Shown here piece after piece: positions 52,534 to 62,300 of a stretch of DNA of 64,000 nt. This DNA comes from Mycolicibacterium brisbanense (GTDB lineage Bacteria; Actinomycetota; Actinomycetes; Mycobacteriales; Mycobacteriaceae). The stretch is taken from positions 182,662 to 246,661 of the forward strand of contig NZ_BCSX01000028.1 of assembly GCF_001570425.1 (NCBI RefSeq), in the 5' to 3' direction. The position numbers and the translations under genes were made by a program. Below the pieces are notes generated by a model that was given only the letters and a program-made list of their open reading frames with translations, ran no database searches and was not told where the DNA came from. Numbering within the stretch: the stretch's first letter is position 1; each line of letters opens with the position of its first letter.

Positions 52534-53145
52534 CTATGCGGATGTGGTGGGCAGTCCGAGTTCGTTGCGCAGGGCGTCCTCGGTCCAGCGGTGAATCTCC
52601 TCCGTGGTCACCGCTCCGCCGAGGGCGACGGACTGGACGGCCAGGCCGTCGAGCAGCAGCGTGAGGCGCCAGGCCGCCCCGTGCGGATCCGGGGTGTGGA
52701 ATTCGCCCGAACCGACGCCTTCCGCGATGAGCATAGCCACGGTCTGGCGCCACTGTGAATCCATGTCCTTGACGACTTTTCGCAAGTTCTCGTCGTGCAG
52801 GCCGGCTGACCACGACTCGATCCACAGTCGCCAGCCGAGCGCGTTCCCGGTGGGCCCATAGTGATGCAAGACCGCGCGCAGTCGGTCGAGCACCGGCTGG
52901 GTGGCGACGCTGTCGAGCGTGTTGCGGAGTTGGGTCAGATCGCGTTCGGCGGCAACGGCGAACGCGTGTTCAACCAGATTTGCCAGCGTCTCGAAGTGGT
53001 AGAAGATCAGGCCCGTGCTCACGCCGAGGCGTTTGGCGATGTCGACGGTGCGAAGCTGTCCGACGCCGTTCTCGGTGATGAACTCGATGGTCGTGGCCAC
53101 GATGTCGTCGGCGCGGCCAGGGGACTGTTTCTGTGATCGGACCAC
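52534..53145 (-). CDS. TetR-family transcriptional regulator
   Basis: 203-residue TetR regulator. The N-terminal helix-turn-helix is ADDIVATTIEFITENGVGQLRTVDIAKRLGVSTGLIFYHFETLANLVEHAF. The ligand-binding C-terminal domain is all helical. The GTG at 53145 is used; longer upstream frames run into the permease promoter. It lies between the dehydrogenase and permease genes and probably represses them by binding the palindromes at 52467 and 53242. Ligand may be an amino acid or its 2-oxoacid, by inference. Confidence 0.85.
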   Translation of the reverse strand: MVRSQKQSPGRADDIVATTIEFITENGVGQLRTVDIAKRLGVSTGLIFYHFETLANLVEHAFAVAAERDLTQLRNTLDSVATQPVLDRLRAVLHHYGPTGNALGWRLWIESWSAGLHDENLRKVVKDMDSQWRQTVAMLIAEGVGSGEFHTPDPHGAAWRLTLLLDGLAVQSVALGGAVTTEEIHRWTEDALRNELGLPTTSA

Positions 53146-53241
53146 ATCGGCACCGTACCCGGCCTCATCTGCGCAGGTGGCGCAGTGATGGCGCACGCGC
53201 TCTTGACAAATTGTGACGCGCGCCGCACAGTCTACCTGCTT

Positions 53242-53259
53242 ACTGAGTGAACAGTCAGT
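53242..53259. promoter_or_regulatory. TetR-type operator candidate before the permease
   Basis: ACTGAGTGAACAGTCAGT, 5-bp inverted ends ACTGA/TCAGT, 14 of 18 positions like the palindrome at 52467. It lies in the TetR-permease intergenic region, upstream of the chosen permease start and 97 bp from the TetR start. Confidence 0.5.
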
Positions 53260-53329
53260 CGTTGTGGGTCCTCGCACATCCGGTCCGCTTCGACACGTAG
53301 GGACAGTGGCAGAACCAGGAGAAACCGCT

Positions 53330-54880
53330 TTGACGCAACAAATCATCGAAGAGCCAGAGATCGAGCGTCCCAAAGGGCGGCTGCGGCAAGGGCTCCGCCG
53401 GTTCGACGTCTTTTTCCTGTTGCTGTGTTCGCTGGTCGGTCTGGACACCATCGGCGCCCTTGCGGCGTCAGGGCCCGAGGCGTTCGCCTGGCTACTCGTC
53501 TTCTCGGTGGTGTTCTTCGTGCCCTACGGGTTGATCGTCAGCGAACTGAGTTCGACCTTCCCCCTCGAGGGCGGCCAATACACCTGGGTACGTATGGCAT
53601 TCGGGCGCGGCGTGGCATCCGTCGCCCAGTTCGTGTACTGGCTGTCCAACCCGGTGTGGGTCGGCGGTGCTTTGGCGGTGGTGGCATTGGCGACCTTCCA
53701 AACCTTCATCCATCCCCTGCCCGGGGCATGGACGTATGTCTTTGGCCTGGCTTTCGTCTGGGCGGGTGTGCTGGCCGTGTCCGTCTCACTCGAAGCCGGT
53801 CGCTGGGTGCCCATCGCCGGTGCGGTGGCACGCATCGTCCTGCTCGGATTCTTCTTCGTGTCGACGGTGGTCTACGGCGTCATCCACGGAGTGCAACCGC
53901 TCACCGCATCGGACTTCTCCCCGTCGTATCTGGGGTTCCTCGCTCTCGCACCGCTGATCGTGTTCACTTTCGTCGGGTTCGAGGTCTCCTCGGCGGCCGC
54001 CGAGGAAATGGAAGCCCCGCAACGCACCATCCCGCTCGGTGTCATGCGCTCCGGGCTGGCCGCGTTCCTGATGGTCGCCGCCCCGGTGGTGGCGATTCTG
54101 GTGGTCCTGCCGCGCGACCAGGTGAGCCACTTGAGCGGCTTTCTCGACGCAGCCAAACTCGTCTTCACCATCTACGGAGGCCACGTCGGTCCCGACGGCA
54201 CCGTCGAATTGACCGGTGCGGGTGAGGTTATCGGCGTCATCTGCGCCGCAGGCGTCATCATCGCGCTCTTCACCAGCGGAGTGAGCTGGGCGATCGGGGA
54301 GAGCCGCGCTCAGGCCACCGCGTGCTCGGACGGCAGCGGTCCCGCATGGCTGGGCCAGATCTCGGAGCGGTTCGGCACCCCGGTGCGCATCAACGTCTTG
54401 GCCGGAATCCTCGCGACCGTCGTTATGGTTGCGGCGCTGAACTTCACGTCCGGTGATATCGGCAAATACTTCAGCGTCGGGCTCAATCTGGCCATCTCGA
54501 TGACCATGGTGGCCTACCTGGTGATGTTCCCGGCGCTGATGGTTCTGGACCGCAAATACCCTGACGCCAATCGGCCGTTCCGCATCCCGGGAGGTACCGT
54601 CGGCCGGTATCTGTGTTCAGCGGCAGCCACACTCGTGGTCATCTTCACCCTCGTTCAGCTGCTCTACCCGGGCGCCGGCCTCGGTCTCTTCGGCTCTCCC
54701 GGCACCCCCGATGACGCGCTGCCTGCCGGATTCGCCGGCGACCGCCTGGGTTACGAACTGGGCCAATTGATTCCGATGGGCCTGTTCATCGCCATGGGGA
54801 TCGGGTTCTACCTGATCGGGCAGCGAGAAATGCGACGCGCAGACCGCACGCTCCAAGCGGTGGACGACCCGCTGGGGTGA
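53330..54880 (+). CDS. APC-family amino acid permease
   Basis: 516-residue APC-superfamily permease with about 12 membrane helices (starting FDVFFLLLCSLVGLDTIGALAASG). It has the helix-1-like LVGLDTIGALAASG signature and a YTWVRMAFGRG motif in the following loop. TTG start is set by AGGAGA 9 bp upstream; a GTG at 53306 with AGGGA is a less favoured alternative. Expected function is uptake of an amino acid or polyamine. Divergent from the TetR regulator and shares its putative operator. Confidence 0.88.
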   Translation: MTQQIIEEPEIERPKGRLRQGLRRFDVFFLLLCSLVGLDTIGALAASGPEAFAWLLVFSVVFFVPYGLIVSELSSTFPLEGGQYTWVRMAFGRGVASVAQFVYWLSNPVWVGGALAVVALATFQTFIHPLPGAWTYVFGLAFVWAGVLAVSVSLEAGRWVPIAGAVARIVLLGFFFVSTVVYGVIHGVQPLTASDFSPSYLGFLALAPLIVFTFVGFEVSSAAAEEMEAPQRTIPLGVMRSGLAAFLMVAAPVVAILVVLPRDQVSHLSGFLDAAKLVFTIYGGHVGPDGTVELTGAGEVIGVICAAGVIIALFTSGVSWAIGESRAQATACSDGSGPAWLGQISERFGTPVRINVLAGILATVVMVAALNFTSGDIGKYFSVGLNLAISMTMVAYLVMFPALMVLDRKYPDANRPFRIPGGTVGRYLCSAAATLVVIFTLVQLLYPGAGLGLFGSPGTPDDALPAGFAGDRLGYELGQLIPMGLFIAMGIGFYLIGQREMRRADRTLQAVDDPLG

Positions 54881-54889
54881 TCGGCGGCC

Positions 54890-55345
54890 TCAGTTCCCGG
54901 GCAGCGGATAGAGCGTGCGCGTCACGTTCGTCCGCACCCGGGGACGGCTGGTACCGGCGTCGCCCGCATGGGTCCGGGTGGTGGGGAGCTGCCCCGTGGT
55001 CGACGGCCCGGTCGACGACGTGTCGCTCGATGACGAGGTGTCCGAACCCGACGTGGTTGCGGTGTCCGACGGTCCCATGATCTCGGAGGTGCTCACCGGT
55101 GGGGTGGTCGTGATCGTGGCGGTCGTGGTCGTCGTCGAAGCCGCCGGCGCCGACGAGGAAAATGTCGGGTCGACGAATTGGGTGGGTGCCTCTTCCGGGC
55201 TGTTGGCGTTGCTGGTCAAGCTCACCACCGCCCATACCAGTAGGGCGATGACGCCAAGCGCCACGGCGCTCGCACCCGCGACCGCCGAGGTCGAATGGTG
55301 CCAGGGCTGATCATGAGCCCGGTCGTCGTCGTCCTTGGCGGTCAC
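54890..55345 (-). CDS. single-span membrane protein with Ser/Thr-rich extracytoplasmic tail
   Basis: 151-residue protein: acidic cytoplasmic N-terminus (TAKDDDDRAHDQPWHH), one membrane helix (ASAVALGVIALLVWAVVSL) and a Ser/Thr/Pro-rich tail ending TRTLYPLPGN. GTG start. Probably envelope-associated and perhaps glycosylated; no known domain. It converges with the permease gene, 9 bp apart. Confidence 0.6.
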   Translation of the reverse strand: MTAKDDDDRAHDQPWHHSTSAVAGASAVALGVIALLVWAVVSLTSNANSPEEAPTQFVDPTFSSSAPAASTTTTTATITTTPPVSTSEIMGPSDTATTSGSDTSSSSDTSSTGPSTTGQLPTTRTHAGDAGTSRPRVRTNVTRTLYPLPGN

Positions 55346-55384
55346 GGGGTCCGATGATAATCGCGCTACCTGGTCTTGCCCCTA

Positions 55385-56314
55385 TCAGTTCAATTGGCGG
55401 ATGACCTCGGTGGAGAACAGCTCGATGTGATCGAGATCGGCCATGTCGAGCATCTGCAGGTAGACCCGTTGCACGCCCGCTTCGAGGAACGGCGCCAGCT
55501 TGTCGACGATCTCCGCGGGCGTCCCGACCAGCGGCGAATTACTGCGAAGCTCATCGACTTCGCGGTTGATCGCGGCGGCTCGGGTGGCGATCTCGGCGTC
55601 GGTGCGCCCCGCACACAGCACGAACGCCGCGGAGTAGGTCAGCGAGTCGGGGGCTCTCCCCGCAGCGGCAACCGCGTCGGCGACCCGGGCGAACTGCGCC
55701 GTGAGGACGTCGAGAGGGACGAAGGGGATGTTGAACTCGGCGGCGAATTCGGCGGCCAGCGCAGGCGTGCGCTTGGGGCCGCCGCCTCCGATGATGATCG
55801 GCGGATGCGACTGCGTGGGCTTGGGCAGGGCCGGTGAGTCGACGACGGTGTAGTGCTTGCCGTCGAAGTCGAACTTGTCCCCGACCGGGGTGTCCCACAT
55901 GCCGGTGATGATGCGCAGCTGTTCGGTGAGCCGGTCGAACCGTTCGCCCAGCGGCGGGAACGGGATGGCGTAGGCCTGGTGCTCGGCTTCGAACCATCCT
56001 GCCCCGATACCCAATTCGACACGGCCACCGCTCATTTCGTCGACCTGCGCGACGGAGATGGCCAGTGGACCGGGGTGGCGGAAGGTCGCCGAGGTGACCA
56101 TGGTGCCGAGCCGGATGGTCGACGTCTCGCGGGCGATGCCCGCCAGCGTCACCCAGGAGTCGGTCGGACCCGGCAGGCCGTCGCCGCTCATCGCCAGGTA
56201 GTGGTCCGACCGGAAGAACGCCGAGTAATTCAGCGCTTCGGCGGCGCGGGCGACAGCGAGCTGATCGGAGTACGTAGCGCCTTGCTGGGGTTCGACGAAC
56301 ACACGGAAGTCCAT
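55385..56314 (-). CDS. LLM-class F420/flavin-dependent oxidoreductase
   Basis: 309-residue luciferase-like oxidoreductase. Beta-barrel motifs AAEALNYSAFFRSDHYL, RLGTMVTSATFRHPGPLA, GRVELGIGAGWFEAEHQAYAIPFP and PPIIIGGGGPKRTPALAAEFA match the family. Probably uses F420, common in mycobacteria, although FMN is possible. Substrate unknown. ATG at 56314. It lies 39 bp from the end of the giant regulator gene on the same strand. Confidence 0.88.
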   Translation of the reverse strand: MDFRVFVEPQQGATYSDQLAVARAAEALNYSAFFRSDHYLAMSGDGLPGPTDSWVTLAGIARETSTIRLGTMVTSATFRHPGPLAISVAQVDEMSGGRVELGIGAGWFEAEHQAYAIPFPPLGERFDRLTEQLRIITGMWDTPVGDKFDFDGKHYTVVDSPALPKPTQSHPPIIIGGGGPKRTPALAAEFAAEFNIPFVPLDVLTAQFARVADAVAAAGRAPDSLTYSAAFVLCAGRTDAEIATRAAAINREVDELRSNSPLVGTPAEIVDKLAPFLEAGVQRVYLQMLDMADLDHIELFSTEVIRQLN

Positions 56315-56336
56315 GGGCGCCAGAGTATCGGGGATC

Positions 56337-59300
56337 TCACCTCGGCGACGCTTCGTGACCGAGCTCGTCGAACCGGGCCAGCGCGGCGTCGAGGTCGGCT
56401 TCGTCGAACAGTTCGCAGCGATTGATCAGATCACCGGCGAGCGTGAGCAGCGCGATCTCACGCCATTCGGCGTCGAAGCCCTCCGGTGACGTCCCGTGTA
56501 CCGCCTGTGTGACGAGCGCGCCGTATTCGTTCAGGCGATGGACGGCCTCGACGTGTGCCTCGGCCCGGGGCGTGACGTCCCAGGTCGCCTGGATGTACGA
56601 GGTCTGCTCACCGGGAGCGAAGGCGATCGCGGCGTAGCCCGCCATGATGGCCGACCAGGTCCGCGCGAACGGCGCCGCCTCGCCGGCGAGATAACGGGCA
56701 TCGAGTTCGGCGTAAGCCGCGTCGAGGTCATCGGGATCGAAGGTGATTACCGCGGCGATTCGCTCGTCGCGGTCCAGGCCGACGACTTCGAGGACGTATA
56801 CGCCAAACGCAGCGGCCCGTTGGTCTGCGTATTGCGAGCGCCTGAGCACCAGGCGATCACCGCGCGTCGCAATGACGGTGGTTGCCGTGATGCTGACGCC
56901 GAGGTCGATGATCGCGCGGGCGTCCTGGATCGCGGCTTCCCGACCGAGCCGAATTCCGGAGCCCACGAGGTGACGACGATCGTCACCGTAGAAGTCTTCG
57001 GCCAGCATGGCCGCGATCGCGGCCAGATCTGAGTCAGCAAAACACTCATGGAAGCGCGCGTACATGTCGCTTGCGGTGTTGTGAAGATGCCCGGTCGCCG
57101 GCTGAAGTTCGTCGAACCTCCTCAACGCAGTGTCGAGGTCGGCCTCGTCGAAGAGTTCGGAGTGGCTGATCATGTCGCCGTCGACCATCAGGATGTGGAT
57201 GTCCCGCCACTCTGCGTGGAAGCCGCCCTGTGAGATCCCTTGCGCCACATGGGTGACTACTCCACCGAGGGCACTCAGCCGATGCACCGCAACGATGTGG
57301 ATCTTGGTGTCAGGCGAATCCTCCCATGCGGCTTGGATATAACTGATCATGTCGCCAGGCTGGAAACCCGCTCCACGACGGTTGTCGATGTTCACCCAGC
57401 CAGGTGTCGTCGCGGCGAGTTCGTGGCGGTTGAATGCGGCGTATGCAGCCATGATGGCCGACCAGGTCCGCGCGAACGGCGCCGCCTCACCGGCGAGATA
57501 ACGGGCATCGAGTTCGGCGTAAGCCGCGTCGACGTCGTCGGGATCGAACACGACGCGCGCCACAACCTGTCCGTCGGCATCCGTTTCGACCACGTCGAGG
57601 ACGTCGGCGTGGAACGCCTCCGGTACTTCGCCGCTCGATGCTCGTGCACGATTGAGCACCATGCGATCGCCACGGACCGCGACGGTGTGCGACGTCCAAT
57701 TCGTGACTCCAACCCCGGCGATGCCCGACATCTCACTGATCACGGCATCGCGCCCGCATTGGACGCCGGCGTTGACCACCAGGCGACGGTCGTCGTTGGA
57801 GACATTCTCAGCCAGCATCTCGGCCAGCGCGGCCCAGTTGCCGCTGGTGTAGCAGTCCTTGATGCGCTCGTAGGTACGGGTTGCCGCGTTTTCCAACTTT
57901 GGTGTCGGCCGGGTGAGTTGGTCGAACTGCGCAAGCGCAGCACCGAGATCGGCCTCGTCGAACAGCTCGATTCGACTCAGCCGGTCGCCGTCGATCGTCA
58001 GTAAACAAACGTCGCGCCACTCGGCGTCGAATCCTTGCTGCGAAGTTCCACGTGCGACATGAGTGACGACGGCGCCCAAGCTGCTCAACTCATGTATCGC
58101 CTCGATGTAGATGGTGGCCTGCGATGTGATGTTCCAGATGGCGTGGAGCGACGCTCCCAGGCCACCGGCTTCGATGGTGACCACTGGTCGATGATCGGTA
58201 TCGATCCCCATCACCGTCGTTGCAGGAAGCTCGTGACGATTGAGTGTGGCGTACGCGTCGGCGATGATCGACCACGTGTGCGCGTACTGGGCAGCTTCCC
58301 CGGCACGATAGCGGGCGTCCAATTCTGCTACGGCAGCATCGAAGTCGTCGACGTCGAAGAGGACACCGCCCGCGATCAAGCCGGCAGAGTCAATTTCCAC
58401 AACGCTCAGCATCTCGAGGGCGAAGGCATTCGGCACGTCGCCTCCGGACACGCGCACCCGTAGGAGCGCGAGGTACTCGCCGCGGGTCGCGATGACGACT
58501 GACTCGATCACCTCGACGCCCACGGCGATGGCTGCCCGCAAGCTTGCCAGCTGGGTATCTCGGCCGCGTTGGATGCCGCTACTCACCACCTTGCGGCGAT
58601 CGTCGTTCCACACATCCTCGGCGATCATCTCAGCCATGGAATCCCAGTCCCGCGCCAGGAGGTGCGCGTTGAACTTGTCGTGCAGGCGGCTCGCTGTGTT
58701 TTCCAACTTCGGCGTCGGCCGGGTGAGTGCGTCGAATTGCGCAAGCGCAGCGCCGAGATCGGCCTCGTCGAACAGCTCGGCACGGTCAACCTGTTCGCCA
58801 TCGAACATGAGAAGGATGACCTCGCGCCACTCTGCGTGAAAGCCTGTTCGGGAGGTGCCGTGGACCACATGGGTGATGACCGCGCCAAGGTCGTTGAGCC
58901 GATGGACGGTCTCGACATAGCCCCTGACATCGGGTGCGACGTCCCAGGTGGCGTGCATATATGCGACGACTTCGCCGGGCGCGAACGCTCTTGCTCGTCG
59001 GTGGTCGATGTTCACGCAGTTCGAGGTCAAGTGGAGTTCTTGGCTATTCGCTGCGGCGTAGTTCCGTAGGACTACGGACCACGTGTGCGCATGGGGACTC
59101 GCTTCGCCCGCGAGGAATCGCGCGTCGAGTTCTGCCAAGGCCGCATCGAAGTCGTCGGGATCGAACACAGCCTTTGCAACCAGCAACCCTCGGGTATCGA
59201 CCTGGGTTACCTCGAGCGCTTCGACGCCGAACGTCGATGGCCGAGCGGCCCGATCTTCGAAGCGAAGTCGATTGAGGCACAGGAGGTCCCCTCGCACGGC

Positions 59301-62300
59301 CAGAGTTGATTTTGTCGTCAGGGCACCCATCGCTGCGCGAACGTAGTCGACTGCCGTCGTGCGGTCGTTGTTCTCACTGCGCGCACTCTGCCGTCTGTCA
59401 TCAATCCGGACGTCATCGATGAACAACGTGCCTGTCTCTTCGATTCGATCATCGCCAAGCAACTTGATCAACTGATCATCGGCGCGAGTCGCCTTGTTTT
59501 CCAGCGACGTTCGGGCATGCTGTGCCCCGAACTCAGCGTGCAGCGAGTCGAGCTCGGTGAGCGCGGCATCCATGTCGTCGAGGTCGAACCATATCTGCAG
59601 AGCGATTCGGCCTGCGTCGTCGATGCCAAACACCTGGAGAAATTCGTCCTCAGGTGCCCCAGCGCTCACGTCGGCGGTGCCCACTCTCAATCGGGAAAGG
59701 GCCAGGCGCTCACCTCGAGTGGCGATGACCGTCGCGGTGACGCGCATGCCCCCGGTCTCGAGGTTGAGTCGGTTCTGGTGCACCCAGTCCGAAGGCACGT
59801 CGACCGGCGCGAAACCGACGATCTTGCGACGACTTTCGACAGTGGCCGTGGCCGCGAACAGTTGCTCGAACTGGTCCCATGCCCCGCGGTCGGCAGTCGC
59901 CAGCACGCGCTCGCCAGCTCGGACACACGAGGTATCGAGCTTGATGCTCGGTAGCTCAGGTAGAACCGGCGTAGTAGTACCGACGGCGCCGCCGAGAATG
60001 TGACGTGCCTTCTCGGCAAGGGCTGCAGCGCCTTTGCGCCCGTAGAGGTCCGCTGCACGCTGTGCCGCAGACCGCGCGCCCGCCGCGTCGCCGGCGGCGT
60101 TCAGCATAGAGACAGGTGCGAGGCAGGCGTCGCCATGATCGACCAACGCGTCGGTCCGTTCGGCCAGGGCCACGGCCGCCTCGGCGACTCGGCGTGCCTC
60201 CGCGTGGTCGTTGCTGCGGGAAAGCAGTTGTGCCCTGAGGACGCGCCAGGCTATCGACGCCTTCAACGCGTGGCCTGCGCGATGCTCACTCTCTGTACAC
60301 AGTTCGTCGGCTTCGGCGTCGCGATCGAGCGCCAGGCATGCCCGCCCCAACAGTGCAGCAGTCTCAGCCGTATCGGCGTCGAGTCCGATCCGGCGAAAGC
60401 CCTTGTACGCCAGGCGTAGACGGAGTTCGGCGGCCGCCGGATCGTCGAGAATCAGTTCGATGATGCCGGCGAAGTGTTCAACCTCCAAGGCCGCATGCCG
60501 CAAGCCCAGTTCGGTGACCGTTCGGCGAGCCGAGTCGATCATGCGTCGTGCCGCGCCGGGGCGCCCGCGGTACGCCTCCAACACGGCTTGGCACCGCGTC
60601 GATATGGCTTCTACCGCAGGTGAGTCGGTGGTGATCCGCAACAGCCGCACGACGTCAAGACAGCGTCCGCCCGCGCGCGGTACCGGATTCGGACCCCAGA
60701 GCGCCGCGAGGGGCGCTCCCACCAGCACGTTGTTCACCATCCGGTGTTCTCGTGCGCGCCGAGCGACCGAAAGCGCGCGGTCCAATGCGGTTTCGCAGTC
60801 GCCGATCCGGCCGAGCCGGGCGAGGCACGCGGCGCGCACGGTGTGGGCCTTGGCTTCTCCTGCCCCATCGTCCAATTCGGCCAACTGCTCGGCGGCTCTG
60901 TTCAACGCGACTTCGAGATCATCGAGTCGTTCGGGGTGGATCTGCATCATCAGCTGTCCCTCGAAGCACGTCGCCCACGCCGAGAGACGCGCTGAATCGT
61001 GGGTCGCCGCTTGGAGTTGGGAGACTGCGCTTACCGCCGACGCGACGTCACCCGCGGCCAACAGTGCCTCGCAGCGCGCAACCAGTAGTTCGGCGCGCTG
61101 GTCGTCGCGGTCCGGCAGCTCGTCATCGAGCTCTTCGAGAGCGTGCAGGGCATGATCGTAGAGTTCGGCAGCGCCTTCGTAGGCGAGCCGGGTCATGGCC
61201 TGGTCGGCGGCCCGTCGACAATATTCGACGGCCTTGAATGCGTTTCCAGCCCAGGCGCATTCGAAGTAGTGGTGTGCCAGTTCGGCCAGGCGCTGATCGT
61301 CGACGCCGGGTGCGTTCTCCAGGGTGGTGGCAATGCGCTGGTGCAGCCGCATGCGCCGGACGGACGCCAATTCGGCCAAGAGCGACTGACGGACGATGGC
61401 GTGGTTGAACCGGTAGCGTCCACCGGGCTCCTCGATGACGATGCCTGCCGCGCACGCTTCGTCGAACGCATCGACCAGTTCGCGGCCGACCACCTGCTCC
61501 ACCAGGTCCACGGCAAACCGGCTGCCGACGACCGCAGCGGCGGAAAGTGCTTGGTTGGTGCCTGCGGAAAGTCGGGACAGCCTGCGGCTCACGGCTTCTC
61601 GTACGCCTTGCGGCAGCGTGCTCGGGTCCCAGCGGCCACCGCTTTCGCCGACGTGACGCAGAGCTTCGATGAGAAAGAACGGATTACCCCCGGTGACCGA
61701 CGCCAACGCCCTGGCCAGTTCTCCGTCGTCGTAACCGGCCTCGGCGACGTATTCGGTCACGTCGTCGGCCCCCAGACCGCTGAGCTGAATGCGACCGGCG
61801 AATCCGTCGCGATTGAGATCGGCAAGCATCGCCGCGAGCGGATGTGAACGGTCGAGATCGGTGCTGCGGTACGTACCGACAACTTGGACGCGGGCGTGTT
61901 CGCCGAACCGTAGGACGTGCCGCAACAGCAGCAGCGTGGGTTTGGCGGCCCAGTGCAGGTCGTCGAGAACCAGCACGATGGGTGCTGCCGCAGAGGCGAT
62001 TTCGAGGAGAGCGACGACGGCGTCGAACAGTGCGTAGCGTTCGGTGTCCGGGTCGGTTGGCGTCGGTGCGGCCAGATCCGGCAGCACGTCGAGCAGTCCA
62101 GGAACCAATGGCAGCAACGCTTCGACGCCGCGCAGGCCCCGCAGCCGGCTGCCCCCGACGCACGGCACAAGCACGCGCAGCGATTCCGCGAACGGCTGGT
62201 ACGGCGCGCCGAGGTCCTCGTCGCACCGACCGTACAGCACGACGGCACCTTCTTGGTATGCCCGGCAAGACCATTCGCCGGCCAGTCGAGTCTTGCCCAC

